DNA of 6,899 nucleotides from W1P20-047 sp045118335 (GTDB lineage: Bacteria; Actinomycetota; Coriobacteriia; Coriobacteriales; Eggerthellaceae). Position 1 is the first letter of the stretch. Each line of letters starts with the position of its first letter. Positions 6,365 through 6,899 of the stretch are shown in pieces. The position numbers and the translations under genes are program-made. The stretch lies in NCBI GenBank assembly GCA_045118335.1, contig JBGUXY010000092.1, positions 1 to 6,899 of the forward strand, given 5' to 3'. The notes under the pieces are model-generated. The model saw only the letters and a list, made by a program, of their open reading frames with translations. It was not told the DNA's origin and did no database searches.

Positions 6365-6390
6365 CTGCTCATGCGTTTGCGGCACCTGTG

Positions 6391-6899
6391 TTATTCGGCA
6401 GGAGCCTCGGCGGCCTTTTCAGCCTCGGCAGCTGCGGCGCGCTCGGCGTTGCGCTTCGCCTGACGTGCGGCCTTTTCTTCCAGAACCTTCGGATCGGGCT
6501 CGGCTACTTCGATTTCGATGCCCAACTCTTCGGCAGCGGCCTTCATGGAAAGGCTGATGCGACGACGCTCTGTGTTGATGTCCATGACCTTCACCTTCAC
6601 TTCGTCGCCAGCGTGCACGACCTGCGTGGGGGCGTCGATGTGACGGTTTGCCATCTCGGAGATGTGAACCAGGCCTTCCACGTTGGGGCCAAGCTGCACG
6701 AAAGCGCCGAACGGAACGGTCTTGGTAACTTTGCCGTCGACGATGGAGCCAGCCGGATAGCTTTCCACGAGCTTGGTCCAGGGATCTTCGGTGGTCTGCT
6801 TGAGACCAAGGGAGATGCGCTCACGCTGCAGGTCGACGTCGAGCACTTCCACTTCCACCTCGTCGCCAACCTTGACGACCTCGGAAGGATGGTTGACAT
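6391..6899 (-). CDS. rpsA: 30S ribosomal protein S1, C-terminal part (runs off right edge)
   Basis: S1 binds mRNA on the 30S subunit through repeated OB-fold S1 domains and helps load structured messages. The minus-strand frame is open from the right edge (first whole codon at 6897) to the TAA at 6393-6391, giving the last 168 residues; full-length actinobacterial S1 is commonly about 400-480. Seen: the end of one S1 domain (VNHPSEVVKVGDEVEVEVLDVD...RISLGLKQ), then a complete final domain beginning PAGSIVDGKVTKTVPFGAFVQLGPNVEGLVHISEM and ending RRRISLSMKAA. An Ala/Glu/Lys-rich tail of about 45 residues follows (EKAARQAKRNAERAAAAEAEKAAEAPAE). The tandem S1 domains and the HPSEVV linker identify rpsA rather than PNPase or other single-S1 proteins. 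A terminator hairpin follows at 6338-6364. In many actinobacteria rpsA lies next to coaE; here the acylation operon separates them. Confidence 0.95.
   Translation of the reverse strand, partial: VNHPSEVVKVGDEVEVEVLDVDLQRERISLGLKQTTEDPWTKLVESYPAGSIVDGKVTKTVPFGAFVQLGPNVEGLVHISEMANRHIDAPTQVVHAGDEVKVKVMDINTERRRISLSMKAAAEELGIEIEVAEPDPKVLEEKAARQAKRNAERAAAAEAEKAAEAPAE

Larger units (their letters stand above)
5998..6390. other. 393-bp gene-free stretch holding four hairpin-forming sequences
   Basis: Between the converging DHHW gene and rpsA there is no credible coding region. The stretch holds four separate inverted repeats (5998-6021, 6053-6143, 6231-6308, 6338-6364). A short direct repeat (GCTGCG-AC-GCTGCG) lies near 6036-6049, and AGCCCCTCG occurs twice (near 6019-6027 and at 6071-6079). 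I see nothing in 6144-6230 beyond a weak 4-bp palindrome, GTTC-N5-GAAC, at 6200-6212. Confidence 0.7.

Noticed and set aside
6180..6557. Plus-strand frame spanning the inverted repeat and the 3' end of rpsA
   Set aside because: It crosses a hairpin-rich intergenic region and runs antisense into rpsA; no protein family features.

Overview
The window looks like a stretch of core chromosome from a high-GC actinobacterium, most likely of the class Coriobacteriia (Eggerthella/Gordonibacter-like). This is inferred from the protein character, GTG starts, the actinobacterial-type LexA box and the rpsA-coaE-uvrB gene set; nothing in the window names a species.

Layout, left to right. Positions 1-1254 (minus strand) hold the N-terminal 418 codons of uvrB, which runs off the left edge. 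Positions 1255-1356 are a short spacer carrying a palindromic LexA/SOS-type box (1343-1356) and a possible -10 element for uvrB. Positions 1357-1983 (minus) are coaE, starting at a GTG set by a strong Shine-Dalgarno. Positions 1984-2365 are a divergent intergenic region with candidate promoters in both directions. Positions 2366-3787 and 3805-5997 (plus) form a tight two-gene operon, an AlgI-type MBOAT membrane O-acyltransferase followed by a DHHW/AlgX-like SGNH-type protein. Positions 5998-6390 are a 393-bp gene-free stretch packed with inverted repeats. Positions 6391-6899 (minus) are the 3' end of rpsA, which runs off the right edge.

How the genes work together. UvrB (nucleotide excision repair), CoaE (last step of CoA synthesis) and ribosomal protein S1 are housekeeping genes on the minus strand and probably form an ancestral rpsA-coaE-uvrB neighbourhood. 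The plus-strand pair sits between rpsA and coaE and reads the opposite way. By analogy with AlgI plus AlgX/AlgJ or PatA plus PatB, the MBOAT protein would carry acyl (probably acetyl) groups across the membrane and the DHHW protein would place them on an extracellular glycan. The glycan cannot be identified because no glycosyltransferase or polymerase gene is in view.

Most notable points: the DHHW protein has an unusual roughly 300-residue, Arg-rich, presumably cytoplasmic and disordered N-terminal tail; two long imperfect inverted repeats lie between the acylation operon and rpsA; a near-perfect SOS box lies directly before uvrB; and CoaE differs from the family pattern in two normally conserved segments.
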